Source: JAXLWB01 sp046328715
Lineage (GTDB): Bacteria; Chloroflexota; Anaerolineae; Caldilineales; Caldilineaceae
Reading direction: 5' to 3'
Assembly: GCA_046328715.1 (NCBI GenBank)
Contig: JAXLWB010000017.1
Location: 124,001-188,000 of the forward strand
DNA: 64,000 nucleotides
Part shown: positions 43,750 through 53,351 of the stretch, piece by piece
Position numbering within the stretch: the first letter of the stretch is position 1
Layout: every line of letters begins with the position of its first letter
The notes under the pieces: model-generated
What the model was told of the DNA's origin: nothing
Databases searched by the model: none
What the model saw: the letters and a program-made list of their open reading frames with translations, nothing else
Made by a program: the position numbers and the translations under genes

Positions 43750-45365
43750 ATTTTCTTTTCCCAAAGTTGATAGAACCCAAACTGTTCGATTCGTTGGTAA
43801 TTCTCGTGAATAAAGTCATCCAGATCGGTGATGCCGCTGCTGAGCGCACTGTCGTTCGGTTCGTTGGGATTGGGCCAATCGACGACAAAGAGCCACTTCA
43901 CGGCTTTGGTCTGCAATTCGTTGATGATCTCCTGTTGCACCAGACGAGTCGTGACCACGCCAGGGTGCAGTTCATGGTAGCGGGTGGGAATGGGGTGCCC
44001 CGCCAGAAAGTAAAGCGAAACATCGTTGACAAAGATGCGATCATGGGTTGCGGAAGCAACGAAAACCGCATCGCCTGAGCTTGCATGCTGATTCAATGCT
44101 GCCACAATCTGTGCCTGATCTGGACTGATGGGGGCACAACTTGCCTGTTCAATCTCTGCATAGCAGCGGGTCAGTGGAAAGTATTCGACATACGATTCCA
44201 GCAACAGAATCGGGATCAGACCATAAGCGGCCAGGGCTGGTAGTGAAACAATGCCAGGCAGCACCGAAAAAGCAGATCGCCACCAGCGCACACGGGTCAA
44301 TTCTCGCCATAACCAGCAGATAAGCAACACCGTCGGCAGCGAAGTCGGGAGCGCATGAATGGCATCATAGCGGCTCATCGCTTGAATGAAAAGGCCAATG
44401 CCCAAGATCAGCAAGGCACTTGCGTAAGCATGACTTCGCACAATCATCTGCCGTTGCAAGAGACTACGCAGCAGTGAAATTAGAATCACGATTGCTGACA
44501 ACACATAGGTCAGCAATGGCAGATAAAAGCGTAACCATTCGCCCAGCGTCCAATCGAACTGGGAAAGCCAGGTACCCCGCTGCTCCCAGCGCGACCAATC
44601 AGGCAGCCAGGTGGGTAAAGGCAGATGGCGCACATCGTGAAAGGTGGTGGCTGGGAAGACGAGCAGATTGTTGACCATCTGCCCTGCGTTGCCGACCCAG
44701 GCCAGAAGGCCGTAGATCGGCACGACAATTAGCAAAACAGGAAGGGCAATGGCAAATCCCTTTTGCCAAACCCGCAGCCACCAACTTTGTTTGCTCACCT
44801 TGTCATTCAGTTCAGCCAGAAGCAGCGCCACCAAGATCCCGCCGCTGACATAGGTTGCTGTATCGATCCGAAAAAGTGCTGTAATGCCGATACTCAATCC
44901 CGTTGTCCAAAGCAAAGGCCGACTTGTTCGATCCAAGGCATTGTAAAAGAGTGCGAGCGAGGCAAAGGCAAAGAGCAAGGCGGGAAAGACTGCATAGCCG
45001 TAAAACAGAGCCGCAGCCAAGAGCGTCGCAATCGATACCAACGGAACCCATGCGCCTCGTGAAGAACCGAGCAAGCGAAGCGCAATTGCATAGATTGCAC
45101 CACACAGGAGCAACCGTACCAAGCTGTCATAAAGCCGCTCGGCCAGCACGCTGACTCCGGCTAATCGAAAAATTGCGGCTAATGTGTACGATTGTCCTGG
45201 GGGATAGATCGCCCAATAATCACGGAAGGGGATTTCGCCATGAGCAACGCGCATTCCACCGACCAAGGCTAACCCTTCATCGTAGATGTTGAGGGGTGTG
45301 CGTAGCGGGATCGCAAAGAGTAACACAATTCCCAAGAGCAACAACCAATGGTACCAGCGTATCAT
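43746..45365 (-). CDS. GT-C-type membrane glycosyltransferase
   Basis: This 539-residue protein has about eleven membrane helices. The first extracytoplasmic loop carries an acidic pair NIYDEGLALVGGMRVAHG, then RDYWAIYPPGQSY, matching GT-C enzymes that use lipid-linked sugars. A soluble C-terminal region (from about 420) contains DAVFVASATHDRIFVND and LFVVDWPNPNEPNDS. Its start overlaps the stop of the small membrane-protein gene by four bases, so the two are coupled. It probably glycosylates a lipid or protein at the membrane. Confidence 0.82.
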   Translation of the reverse strand: MIRWYHWLLLLGIVLLFAIPLRTPLNIYDEGLALVGGMRVAHGEIPFRDYWAIYPPGQSYTLAAIFRLAGVSVLAERLYDSLVRLLLCGAIYAIALRLLGSSRGAWVPLVSIATLLAAALFYGYAVFPALLFAFASLALFYNALDRTSRPLLWTTGLSIGITALFRIDTATYVSGGILVALLLAELNDKVSKQSWWLRVWQKGFAIALPVLLIVVPIYGLLAWVGNAGQMVNNLLVFPATTFHDVRHLPLPTWLPDWSRWEQRGTWLSQFDWTLGEWLRFYLPLLTYVLSAIVILISLLRSLLQRQMIVRSHAYASALLILGIGLFIQAMSRYDAIHALPTSLPTVLLICWLWRELTRVRWWRSAFSVLPGIVSLPALAAYGLIPILLLESYVEYFPLTRCYAEIEQASCAPISPDQAQIVAALNQHASSGDAVFVASATHDRIFVNDVSLYFLAGHPIPTRYHELHPGVVTTRLVQQEIINELQTKAVKWLFVVDWPNPNEPNDSALSSGITDLDDFIHENYQRIEQFGFYQLWEKKM

Positions 45366-45817
45366 AGCGAAGTCGTGATTGCACGCTTTCTGAATTGCCT
45401 GTGGAGTATAAAAAACAGGATCACAGCCGCCAGTTCAAGGATGATAACGAGTGGGCTCACTAGCCACTCGGGAAATCCCAATACAATCCCGCCGATCCAT
45501 TGGATGATATGAGCAATCCAAATTGCCGTAACTTCGATGAGTGCAATCAGAAAGAATCTTGGCAATAATCGGTTCCTCTCAACCCCAGTCCGTAGATAAT
45601 TCTCGGCAAAGATAATCACTCCTAAAATAACGATCGCAAGGAACAAAAAGCCAAATTGGTTCAATGCATGTTCCGCATAACGATCCCACGGTGTCATTCC
45701 CAGGATGATGAAAGCTGTGCTGCGCCAAACCAACAGCGCGACAAAAGCCAGAGCAATCGTAATTGCCCAGAATAAATAAGCCAGTGCATAGCGGGCTATG
45801 CCGATTGGTTGGTCCAT
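45362..45817 (-). CDS. Small four-helix membrane protein
   Basis: This 151-residue protein has hydrophobic segments YLFWAITIALAFVALLVW, FGFLFLAIVILGVIIFAENY, FFLIALIEVTAIWIAHIIQW and SPLVIILELAAVILFFILH. It is followed by a basic RQFRKRAITTSL. No family is recognised. It is coupled to the GT-C gene and may be its partner. Confidence 0.75.
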   Translation of the reverse strand: MDQPIGIARYALAYLFWAITIALAFVALLVWRSTAFIILGMTPWDRYAEHALNQFGFLFLAIVILGVIIFAENYLRTGVERNRLLPRFFLIALIEVTAIWIAHIIQWIGGIVLGFPEWLVSPLVIILELAAVILFFILHRQFRKRAITTSL

Positions 45818-45904
45818 TATAGATTTATCTCTTCTCGAAGAGACTAGAGATCGGGATTTGCCTGCAAACCTCTAATCTTTAATCTCAATCTATCAACGCC
45901 GTCT

Positions 45905-46939
45905 CTATGCAGCTACTGATGAACGTAGGGTGATGCCTTGCAGATCAAGCTCTTCTGCAAAATGGCAACTGGCGAAGCGGTTACTCTCGACCATCCGTAT
46001 TTGTGGCTCTTCTTGTCGACAACGCTCTTTAACATATTTGCAGCGCGTTTGAAAGACACAACCCTTAGGCAGGTTGCCCAAATCAGGTGGCTCACCCGGA
46101 GTTACCAAACGATGGCCCTGTTGGCGATCCACGGTACGTGGAACCGCCGCCAGCAGCAGTTCGGTATAGGGATGGCGAGGGTGAGCGAGTAGTTCATTTT
46201 TCTCACCAAGCTCTACAAGTTTTCCCGCATACATGACAGCGATGCGGTCACTAATGTAGCGAATGACCGCCATATTGTGCGAAACAAAGATATAGGTTAG
46301 CCCGTACTCCGACTGCAAGTCCTTCATCAGATTCAAGATCTGGGCTTGAATCGATACATCCAGGGCCGAAACTGGTTCATCAGCGACGATCAGTCGGGGG
46401 TTGACCACGAGCGCACGTGCAATGCCAATGCGCTGGCGCTGTCCACCGCTAAAGCTGTGCGGAAAGCGGCGCAAATGTTCCACCCGCAACCCCACCTGCA
46501 TGATCACCTTTTTGACACGATCTTCTAGCTCGTGTCCTTTGGCAATGCCGTTGACGAGCAGCGGCTCGCCCACGGTTTCGAGGATATTCATACGTGGGTT
46601 GAGCGACGCAAAGGGATCTTGAAAGATGATCTGCGCGTTGCTACGAAAAAGCCGCTTGTCCTGTGGATCGAGTTCGGTCACAGAAATAGTCTTTTCGGGA
46701 GTGTGTAGCAAGACCTTACCGCCAGTTGGCTCGTAGAGTTTGACCAGACAGCGCCCCATCGTCGTCTTGCCGCAGCCACTTTCGCCGACGACACCCAATG
46801 TTTCACCCTTTGCAACTTGCAGGGATACGTCATCTACCGCCTTGATGTAGCCAACTGTCCGCTTGATAAAGCCTTGTTGGATTGGGAAATATTTTTTCAG
46901 TCCCTGCACTTCCAGCAGGAGATTATTCGATTCAGGCAC
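45905..46939 (-). CDS. Oligopeptide-type ABC transporter ATPase, OppF-like
   Basis: This 344-residue ATPase has Walker A GVVGESGCGKTTMGRCL, signature HSFSGGQRQRIGIARAL and Walker B PRLIVADEPVSALDVS. The C-terminal oligopeptide/dipeptide domain contains KGCVFQTRCKYVKERCRQEEP, whose cysteines bind an iron-sulfur cluster in related proteins. A GTG start at 46939 has GAGG five bases upstream. It ends the importer operon. Confidence 0.93.
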   Translation of the reverse strand: MPESNNLLLEVQGLKKYFPIQQGFIKRTVGYIKAVDDVSLQVAKGETLGVVGESGCGKTTMGRCLVKLYEPTGGKVLLHTPEKTISVTELDPQDKRLFRSNAQIIFQDPFASLNPRMNILETVGEPLLVNGIAKGHELEDRVKKVIMQVGLRVEHLRRFPHSFSGGQRQRIGIARALVVNPRLIVADEPVSALDVSIQAQILNLMKDLQSEYGLTYIFVSHNMAVIRYISDRIAVMYAGKLVELGEKNELLAHPRHPYTELLLAAVPRTVDRQQGHRLVTPGEPPDLGNLPKGCVFQTRCKYVKERCRQEEPQIRMVESNRFASCHFAEELDLQGITLRSSVAA

Positions 46940-47052
46940 GTCATCCTCTTTTGAGAAATCTCTCGACCCCTCTTCGGAAGGGCTTGTCCAACCATGAAGG
47001 TTGCTCCAATGATCCTTCCCGCAGGGAGATTGATAAATCGTTATGTCCGATC

Positions 47053-48072
47053 TTACTTATACAACACGCAGCGCACCTTATGGCCTGGTTCCACTTCGAT
47101 TAGCGGCGGGCGAGTGGTGTCACAGGTGCCGGGAATGCGCTTTTCGCAGCGTGAGAAGAATGGGCAACCCTTGTGTTCGGCAAAGGGGCTGGGCATGGCT
47201 CCTTTGATCGTGGATAAGCGCTCTAGATCACCATCAATGGTGGGAATGGAGCGCAGCAATGCTTGGGTGTAGGGATGGAGTGGATTTTCGAAAAGCTGAG
47301 CGGTGCTCGTATGTTCCATCACCAATCCCAGGTACATCACCATGATCTCGTCAGCCATGCTGCCAACGACGGCCAGATCATGGCTGATGTACATGATCGC
47401 CATACCAAATTCTTTCTGCAAATCTTTGAGCAATTCGAGAATTTGGGCTTCGATCGTGACATCGAGCGCAGTCGTTGGCTCGTCGGCAATCACCAATTTG
47501 GGGTTGCAGGCTAACGCCATGGCAATCATCGCGCGTTGGCGCATCCCACCTGAGAATTGGTGTGGATAGGCGTCGACACGTCGTTCAGCTCGCGGAATGC
47601 CGACTCGACGCAGAATTTCAATTGCCTGTTCGCGCGCTTGTTTCTTAGTGATACCAGGAATGTGCAACAAGATCGACTCCATAATCTGGTTGCCAATCGT
47701 GTGAACAGGGCTAAAAGCTGTCATTGGCTCTTGGAAGATGATGCCAATCTCTTTGCCACGGATGGAGCGATATTCGCTGCCACGAATGGGCAATTCGGTT
47801 AGTGTGACGCTGCGAAAGCCGGCACCATTTTCAGGAATGTGCATGGTGATACGGCCTGATTCGAGTTTGGCCGGGGGGATTGGCAAAATCCCCATGATCG
47901 CCTGGGCCGATACCGATTTCCCCGAACCGCTTTCACCAATGACGCCGAGCGTCTTCCCCTGACGAATTGTAAAACTGACCCCGTTGACTGCATGTACTGT
48001 GCCTTCACTGAGGTAAAAGTGGACACTTAAATCTTCAACTTCGACCAGGACGTCTTGTTGGTTGTTCATCAT
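47053..48072 (-). CDS. Oligopeptide-type ABC transporter ATPase, OppD-like
   Basis: This 339-residue ATPase has GVIGESGSGKSVSAQAIMG, FSGGMRQRAMIAMALAC and KLVIADEPTTALDVT, with a C-terminal GCPFFSRCEKRIPGTC Cys segment. ATG 48072 or the ATG directly after it (48069) follows an AGG site; 19 further open codons upstream are translated from the word-repeat hairpin and are not believed. It works with OppF as the ATPase pair. Confidence 0.93.
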   Translation of the reverse strand: MMNNQQDVLVEVEDLSVHFYLSEGTVHAVNGVSFTIRQGKTLGVIGESGSGKSVSAQAIMGILPIPPAKLESGRITMHIPENGAGFRSVTLTELPIRGSEYRSIRGKEIGIIFQEPMTAFSPVHTIGNQIMESILLHIPGITKKQAREQAIEILRRVGIPRAERRVDAYPHQFSGGMRQRAMIAMALACNPKLVIADEPTTALDVTIEAQILELLKDLQKEFGMAIMYISHDLAVVGSMADEIMVMYLGLVMEHTSTAQLFENPLHPYTQALLRSIPTIDGDLERLSTIKGAMPSPFAEHKGCPFFSRCEKRIPGTCDTTRPPLIEVEPGHKVRCVLYK

Positions 48073-48079
48073 GAAACCT

Positions 48080-48138
48080 AATTGCGAGTTACGAGTTACG
48101 AGTTGCGAGTCTTGTCCCGCAATTCGCAATTCGAAATT
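48080..48138. repeat. Heptamer-word inverted repeat between oppC- and oppD-like genes
   Basis: CGAGTTA/CGAGTTG heptamers fill 48083-48109 and face CCCGCAATTCGCAATTCG (48116-48133). The pairing is partial. The element fills the whole gap between the oppC-like stop and the oppD-like ribosome-binding site. Confidence 0.7.
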
Positions 48139-48141
48139 ATT

Positions 48142-49296
48142 CTAGTTTGAATACGGATCTGCTGCGTCACGCAGACCATCTCCCACAAAGTTAAAGAGTA
48201 GCACCGCCACCACCACAAATAACCCGGGAATCAGACGCCAGGGCTGTTGGGCCACCACGACCATGTCCTGCGCATCGCGCAACAGTACGCCCCAACTGAC
48301 TGCCGGTGCTTGCATGCCCAAGCCCAAAAAGCTCAGGGTAGTTTCGCCTAGAATGGAGCCAGGGATCGCCAAGGTCAATGAGACAATCAAATGGCTGGTA
48401 AAGCCGGGCAGTAGATGGCGAAAGATAATGCGCGGTTGACTGGCCCCTGCCGCCTGTGCGGCTAAACTGTAATCCTCTTCGCGCAATGCCAGTAATTTAC
48501 CACGTACTACGCGTGCCAACCCGCTCCAACCTACCACCGACAAGATCACCGTGATCGCAAAGTAGGTTTTGGTCACCGACCAGTCGCGGGGCAGCGCGGC
48601 GGCCAACGCCATAAAGAAGGGTAGCTGCGGAATCGAAAGTAGGAAATCAATCATACGTTGGATAACCTCGTCGAGCACGCCGCCGAAGAAGCCGGAGAGT
48701 CCACCCAACGTAATGCCGATAAAGAAACTCAGCAAGACACCTACTAAACCAATCGATAATGAGATGGTAGAGCCATAAAAGGTGCGGCTGAGAATATCGC
48801 GTCCTAACTTATCTGTGCCAAACAAGACCAACGGTGGGCCGTCCTTGCCGGTTCCAAAGAGATGGAGCTTTGCTTTCCATAGTCCCAGGACAGAGTATTG
48901 ATCGCCATCCACGAAGAGACGAATTGGATGCAAAACAGATGTGTCATCTGTGTAGTTGTACTTGAAGGTCTTTTGATCAAGCACACGCTTCTGACCATAA
49001 ATAAAAGGTCGATGCAAGCCGCCATTTTCATCAAAAATGTGTACTTTCACAGGCGGGCTTTGTTGAAAATTCTCAAAGCGTGTCTGAGAATCATAGGGCG
49101 AAGTAAAGCCAGGAAAGAGGGCAATGAGATAAAAGACGATCAACAAAATGAGCGAAATCATGGCCAGACGGTGACGTCGAAAACGCCACCAAATCAATTG
49201 CCATTGTTTGGCATAGTAGAACCGCTCTGATTTGGCATCCAGTTGATCTTCTAATACGGGGATGTTTTTATCCGCTGTTGCTTGTCCAACGGTCAT
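48142..49296 (-). CDS. Oligopeptide-type ABC transporter permease, OppC-like
   Basis: This 384-residue permease has an N-terminal helix (RLAMISLILLIVFYLIALF) and a large extracytoplasmic loop with VFDENGGLHRPFIYG-like sequence (in the sequence VKVHIFDENGGLHRPF). Five more helices follow, with the EAA-type contact segment AAGASQPRIIFRHLLPGF. It ends FVGDGLRDAADPYSN, conserved in OppC/DppC. It is longer than average because of that loop. AAGGGAA precedes the ATG. Confidence 0.93.
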   Translation of the reverse strand: MTVGQATADKNIPVLEDQLDAKSERFYYAKQWQLIWWRFRRHRLAMISLILLIVFYLIALFPGFTSPYDSQTRFENFQQSPPVKVHIFDENGGLHRPFIYGQKRVLDQKTFKYNYTDDTSVLHPIRLFVDGDQYSVLGLWKAKLHLFGTGKDGPPLVLFGTDKLGRDILSRTFYGSTISLSIGLVGVLLSFFIGITLGGLSGFFGGVLDEVIQRMIDFLLSIPQLPFFMALAAALPRDWSVTKTYFAITVILSVVGWSGLARVVRGKLLALREEDYSLAAQAAGASQPRIIFRHLLPGFTSHLIVSLTLAIPGSILGETTLSFLGLGMQAPAVSWGVLLRDAQDMVVVAQQPWRLIPGLFVVVAVLLFNFVGDGLRDAADPYSN

Positions 49297-49319
49297 TGAA
49301 GTTTCCCTTGTAGAGTTGT

Positions 49320-50318
49320 TTATTTCCCACCCGATTCAAAACGAATACGAGGATCGGCCCAAGCTAAATAAATATCCGAAATAAGCGTGCCGATCACGGT
49401 TAAAGTGCTCAAAATAAGTACGATGCTGCCTACTAGATACATATCCTGCGCCAACGTTGCACGCAGTAATGTTGGTCCCATGGTTGGGATGCTCAGTACG
49501 ACTGAAATGATGGTCTCGCCCGAGATCAGGGCTGGCAACAACCAGCCGATTGTGCTAAAGAGCGGGTTAAATGCAATGCGCACTGGATATTTGAAGAGAA
49601 TCGCCAATTCGGGCAGCCCCTTGGCGCGCGCAGTGGTGACATATTGTTTTTTCAATTCGTCCATCAAATTGGCGCGCATTACGCGAATGGTTGCCCCTGT
49701 GCCCGAAAGTCCGATGATGAGAATGGGCAGAATGAGATGTTTGATACGGTCAAACAATTTGGCAGTATTCCAGGGCGCGTCGAGAAAGTCGGTCGAGTTT
49801 AGTCCAAGGGGAGAGAAGTTTAGATATTTATAAACCCAATAGGCAGCCACAAAGGCCAGCAAAAATCCTGGGGTAGCGACCCAGACAAATGCCAAAATGG
49901 TAGCAATATAATCCACCAACGAGTAGGGATGGGTCGCTGAATAGATGCCAATTGGGATAGCAAGCAGCCAGGAAACAATCAAGGCGCTAAAGGAAATGAT
50001 TAAGGTGTAGGGCAACTTGTCGCTTAGGACGTCATTGACCGGCTTGCCCCACTGAAAGGACCAGCCAAAATCACCGCGGGTCACAATTCCCTGCATCCAA
50101 CGCAAATAGCGCACGTAGGAAGGCTGGTCGAAGCCATACATTTCGGTCAAGCGTTGGGCTTCGCCTTGTTGCAGCTCAATGCCAGAGTTACGCAAGTTGT
50201 TGATGTAATTGCTGACCCAGTCGCCAGGCGGTAGTTCAATGACGATAAATGCGACTACAGAAATCAAGAAAATGATGGGGATCAACATGATCACCCGGCG
50301 AATGATATAGAGGAACAT
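49320..50318 (-). CDS. Oligopeptide-type ABC transporter permease, OppB-like
   Basis: This 332-residue permease starts MFLYIIRRVIMLIPIIFLI, has six membrane helices, the OppB N-terminal domain (VVAFIVIELPPGDWV) and EAA-like LARAKGLPELAILFKYPVRI (TARAKGLPE). It ends AWADPRIRFESGGK. The ATG at 50318 has GGAAGGG eight bases upstream. A further 15 upstream codons are open, but they begin near the word-repeat element and lack support. Confidence 0.92.
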   Translation of the reverse strand: MFLYIIRRVIMLIPIIFLISVVAFIVIELPPGDWVSNYINNLRNSGIELQQGEAQRLTEMYGFDQPSYVRYLRWMQGIVTRGDFGWSFQWGKPVNDVLSDKLPYTLIISFSALIVSWLLAIPIGIYSATHPYSLVDYIATILAFVWVATPGFLLAFVAAYWVYKYLNFSPLGLNSTDFLDAPWNTAKLFDRIKHLILPILIIGLSGTGATIRVMRANLMDELKKQYVTTARAKGLPELAILFKYPVRIAFNPLFSTIGWLLPALISGETIISVVLSIPTMGPTLLRATLAQDMYLVGSIVLILSTLTVIGTLISDIYLAWADPRIRFESGGK

Positions 50319-50342
50319 GGTTCTTGCCCTTCCAGAAACTGT

Positions 50343-50429
50343 GAAGGGGTGACAAGGTGACAAAGTGGCAAGGTGAATTTTATGTTCATCCTGTCATCTT
50401 GTCATCTTGTCATCCTGTCATCTTGTCAA
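50343..50429. repeat. Octamer-word inverted repeat between oppA- and oppB-like genes
   Basis: The left arm (50343-50377) iterates GTGACAAG and GTGGCAAG. The right arm (50385-50429) has four or five tandem TCATCTTG/TCATCCTG octamers. It is the clearest tandem array of the class and ends at the oppA-like stop codon. It may lower expression of downstream permease genes relative to the binding protein. Confidence 0.82.
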
Positions 50430-52463
50430 TTACTCACCGTACCACAACTGCTCACCTGCGAAGTTACAGGCAATAGCATAGCCAGCCGAAGGCACATTGT
50501 GCAACTTCTTGTTGGCAATCATTGGGTACTTCACATTCTCAACAAGGGTGATTTGTGGCAGATTTTCTTTTGCCCAGTCCAGCCCTTGTTGTGCAAGTTT
50601 GTTGTATTCATCGGAGCCTGAGACCGCACTCCAGCGCGCAACATTCAGGTCCCAATATTTCTTGACCCAATCGGGAGCTTCTGTTCCCTCTTTACCCTTG
50701 CTGGTGTGCCAGAGGTTCCATTCTTGACCAAAGATATTGGGATTGCCACCCAGGCGATCATCATCCCAGCCTTGATCATTGCCCCAGAAGACAGTTGCTT
50801 GCAATTCATTGGCATCGCGTCGTTGTCCCCACAAAGTGGAGTCAATGCGCTTGACCTGCAAGTTGATGCCAACTTCTTTGAGCTGTGCCGCCAGCAATTC
50901 GGCGATTGGCTCCAGGTCAGGGGCATGGGCACCATGTTCCAACAAAATGGAGAAAGGTTGTCCATCGGGTCCCTTGCGGAAGCCATCAGAATCTTTGTCC
51001 TTCATCCCTAATTCATCCAACAGTGCATTGGCCTTATCGACATCATAGCTGTCATTCTCATCGCCAACCAGAGTAGATGGCATACCAGCGAAGGTGTAGT
51101 AGACGCTATCGATGATCTCTTGACGGTTGATGGCATGGCTGAGTGCCTGGCGGAAACGTACATCTTGTGCCAATTTCTGCCATGTGGGATTGTCAAAGGT
51201 CTGGTTGAGGAAGAGCACGCTCGAGTTGACATGCATATCGAGCAGCACGGTGTTAAAGCCACCCTTCTCTTCATTTTCCTTGTAGAGCGGTACCTTGACC
51301 AAGCCTGTGCTTTCACGCAGGAAGTCCACCTCGCCATTCATGACTTTCAGGTTGACAGCTTCGACATCTTCCACCTGTTGGGAAACGATTTTGTCGATGT
51401 AGGGCAGCTGTTTGCCTTCAGTATCTACCTTGAAGTAATAGGGATTGCGTTCGAAGATCTTGGTGCTCGGTGTATCGGCAGCAACCGAAACCCACGGATT
51501 GAGGGTTGGATAGCCAATGCAGCGTTCGGCAGTGACGTTCCAGTTTTGGCACCACTTTTGGGTGAAGAGGGTCCACCATTCATCCTTCAGGTTGTTCTTT
51601 TCGAGTTCGGCCTTCATGTCATCAAGGCTTGTGAAGTCGGCATGCCACTTCTTGAGCACATGGGCCGGATTGATCAACAGAGTGTACCCATTCCAACCTT
51701 CGATCGTGATTGCACGGAGGAAACCACCATAGGATGCAGAGTAGGTGAGCTTGAAGGTGTAGTCATCAACGATGTCCAACTTCGCTGGATCGCCATCGGG
51801 CGAGTAGCCAGTGCGGAAGTTGTTGGGCACGCCACTGGGTGACACTTTTTCATTGTTCCAAATGTTTTCCCAGGTGAAGCGCACATCTTCGGTTGTGACA
51901 GGTTCACCATCGCTCCACTTGAGCCCTTCGCGCAGATGGAAGGTGAATTCTTTGTTGTCATTGGCAACTTCGAAGCTCTTGACCACATTGCCCTGGATGT
52001 TCTGTACACCGAGGTCCGGAGCTTGGAGCAGTGGCTCATTGAGCATGACGAAGACATCAGGTGCCCAGTCGGCTACGCTGTGGGCAGTGCGGATCACGCT
52101 GCCATCCTTATATTGGCCAGGTTCCCAATTGGCGAGGCTAGTCTCGCTGAGGAGTACGCCAGGGCCAACGACGAATGGGTCCTTGGGCAGACGTTCTTCC
52201 AGAGGTGGAATCTTGCCATCTGCAACCATCTTGGCCAACACGGGGGCTTCTTTCGCACCTGCCTCGGCGGGAGCGGCAGCTGGGGCTTCAGCGGCTGCTG
52301 CTGGGGTATCCGTAGGGGCGGCTGCTTCGGCTGCGGCTGGAGTATCGGTCGCTGCTGCTGCCGGTGCCTCTGCTGCGGGTGCAGGTGCTGCGGCACCGCC
52401 ACCACACGCTGCAAGCAGCATGGCGATGACGACGAGCAGACTCAAAATTTTGTACTGCTTCAT
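50430..52463 (-). CDS. ABC transporter substrate-binding lipoprotein, OppA/SBP_bac_5 family
   Basis: This 677-residue protein starts with a lipoprotein signal (KILSLLVVIAMLLAAC, Cys in the lipobox) at ATG 52463, preceded by AGGAGG. A long Ala/Pro/Glu/Thr linker (about residues 20-75) follows. The family domain shows EFTFHLREGLKWSDGEPVTTEDV and FRQALSHAINRQEIIDSVYY. It delivers oligopeptides or oligosaccharides to the permease. Its location in a sugar-acid region makes an oligosaccharide ligand plausible. Confidence 0.93.
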   Translation of the reverse strand: MKQYKILSLLVVIAMLLAACGGGAAAPAPAAEAPAAAATDTPAAAEAAAPTDTPAAAAEAPAAAPAEAGAKEAPVLAKMVADGKIPPLEERLPKDPFVVGPGVLLSETSLANWEPGQYKDGSVIRTAHSVADWAPDVFVMLNEPLLQAPDLGVQNIQGNVVKSFEVANDNKEFTFHLREGLKWSDGEPVTTEDVRFTWENIWNNEKVSPSGVPNNFRTGYSPDGDPAKLDIVDDYTFKLTYSASYGGFLRAITIEGWNGYTLLINPAHVLKKWHADFTSLDDMKAELEKNNLKDEWWTLFTQKWCQNWNVTAERCIGYPTLNPWVSVAADTPSTKIFERNPYYFKVDTEGKQLPYIDKIVSQQVEDVEAVNLKVMNGEVDFLRESTGLVKVPLYKENEEKGGFNTVLLDMHVNSSVLFLNQTFDNPTWQKLAQDVRFRQALSHAINRQEIIDSVYYTFAGMPSTLVGDENDSYDVDKANALLDELGMKDKDSDGFRKGPDGQPFSILLEHGAHAPDLEPIAELLAAQLKEVGINLQVKRIDSTLWGQRRDANELQATVFWGNDQGWDDDRLGGNPNIFGQEWNLWHTSKGKEGTEAPDWVKKYWDLNVARWSAVSGSDEYNKLAQQGLDWAKENLPQITLVENVKYPMIANKKLHNVPSAGYAIACNFAGEQLWYGE

Positions 52464-52580
52464 GGTACTTTGTCCTCCTGTTGTTAAAATCGTAGTTTTT
52501 GATCTCAATCAGGGTACTTATTTGAAACTGCCGCCTTTGATGACGACAGGATTCAACAGACATGAGCAACGGTTTTCCCG

Positions 52581-53351
52581 CTACTCAACCAACTCGATCT
52601 CGACTCCTTGCAGGCGTAATGCATCAAGCTCGGCTTTGGGCGCTTTTTTACTGGTGACGAGCCGGTGGATTCGGTCGAGTGGGACAATGCGCCCCGTGGC
52701 AATGACACCTACTTTTGAAGAGTCGACCAACAAAACGGTCTGTTGCGCGGCTGCTACAGCATAGCGCTTGATCGATATTTCTTCAAGCGTGGCATTGGTT
52801 ACCCCCGCCTGGGCACTGACGCCGCTGGCCGCAATAAAGGCAACATCAAAATGCAGGTGGTGCATCTGCAACATGTCGAGCGCCAAGACGCCACTGAACG
52901 TTTGCGAGCGCCGCTGGAGTGTGCCACCAATCGCAATCACGGTGATTTGTTCGCACGCAACCAAACGATTCACGACATTCAACCCGTAAGTGACCACAGT
53001 CAAGGGTGCTTTGGCTGGAAGATAAGGTGCCATGTATTCTGTGGTGGTTCCGCCATCCAGAAAGATGGTTCCACCTTCAGGCACAAATTGAGCCGCTGCT
53101 CTGCCGATTTTTTCTTTTTCATCCAACTGGGCTATACGCCGCTCGGAAAAAGGCGCTTCGCCGTTTTTCTCAAAAACGCGCAGTGCCCCGCCATAGGTGC
53201 GCTCCAACAGGCCCGAGCCATAAAGATAGTTGAGATCTCGGCGGATAGAGGCTCGGCTCACGTCGAACTGAGACGCCAATTCTGCTACACTCACGCGGGC
53301 ATCTTTTTCGACCAATTCTAAAATTCTTTGTCGCCGCTCAGCTGAATACAT
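52581..53351 (-). CDS. DeoR/GlpR-family transcriptional regulator
   Basis: This 256-residue regulator has an N-terminal winged helix (AERRQRILELVEKDARVSVA, DVSRASIRRDLNYLYGSGLL) and a sugar-phosphate effector domain (GGTIFLDGGTTTEYMA, VIAIGGTLQRRSQTFSG, FIAASGVS, VLLVDSSKVG). The ATG at 53351 is chosen; a TTG seven codons upstream is also open. It is the first gene before the oppABCDF-type operon on the same strand and probably controls it in response to a phosphorylated sugar. Confidence 0.92.
   Translation of the reverse strand: MYSAERRQRILELVEKDARVSVAELASQFDVSRASIRRDLNYLYGSGLLERTYGGALRVFEKNGEAPFSERRIAQLDEKEKIGRAAAQFVPEGGTIFLDGGTTTEYMAPYLPAKAPLTVVTYGLNVVNRLVACEQITVIAIGGTLQRRSQTFSGVLALDMLQMHHLHFDVAFIAASGVSAQAGVTNATLEEISIKRYAVAAAQQTVLLVDSSKVGVIATGRIVPLDRIHRLVTSKKAPKAELDALRLQGVEIELVE

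Noticed and set aside
45830..45895. Possible word-repeat element upstream of the oppF-like stop (GAGACTAGAGAT versus AATCTTTAATCTC)
   Set aside because: Pairing is too weak to count as a member of the hairpin class.
50343..50429. Tandem octamers considered as a CRISPR array
   Set aside because: Repeat units are only 8 bases with no spacers of uniform length, and no cas genes are present.
51120..52764. Long plus-strand open frames opposite the OppA-like gene
   Set aside because: They are antisense to a lipoprotein gene with a clear signal and family domain; their low-complexity Ala/Gly/Cys runs mirror its Ala/Pro linker.
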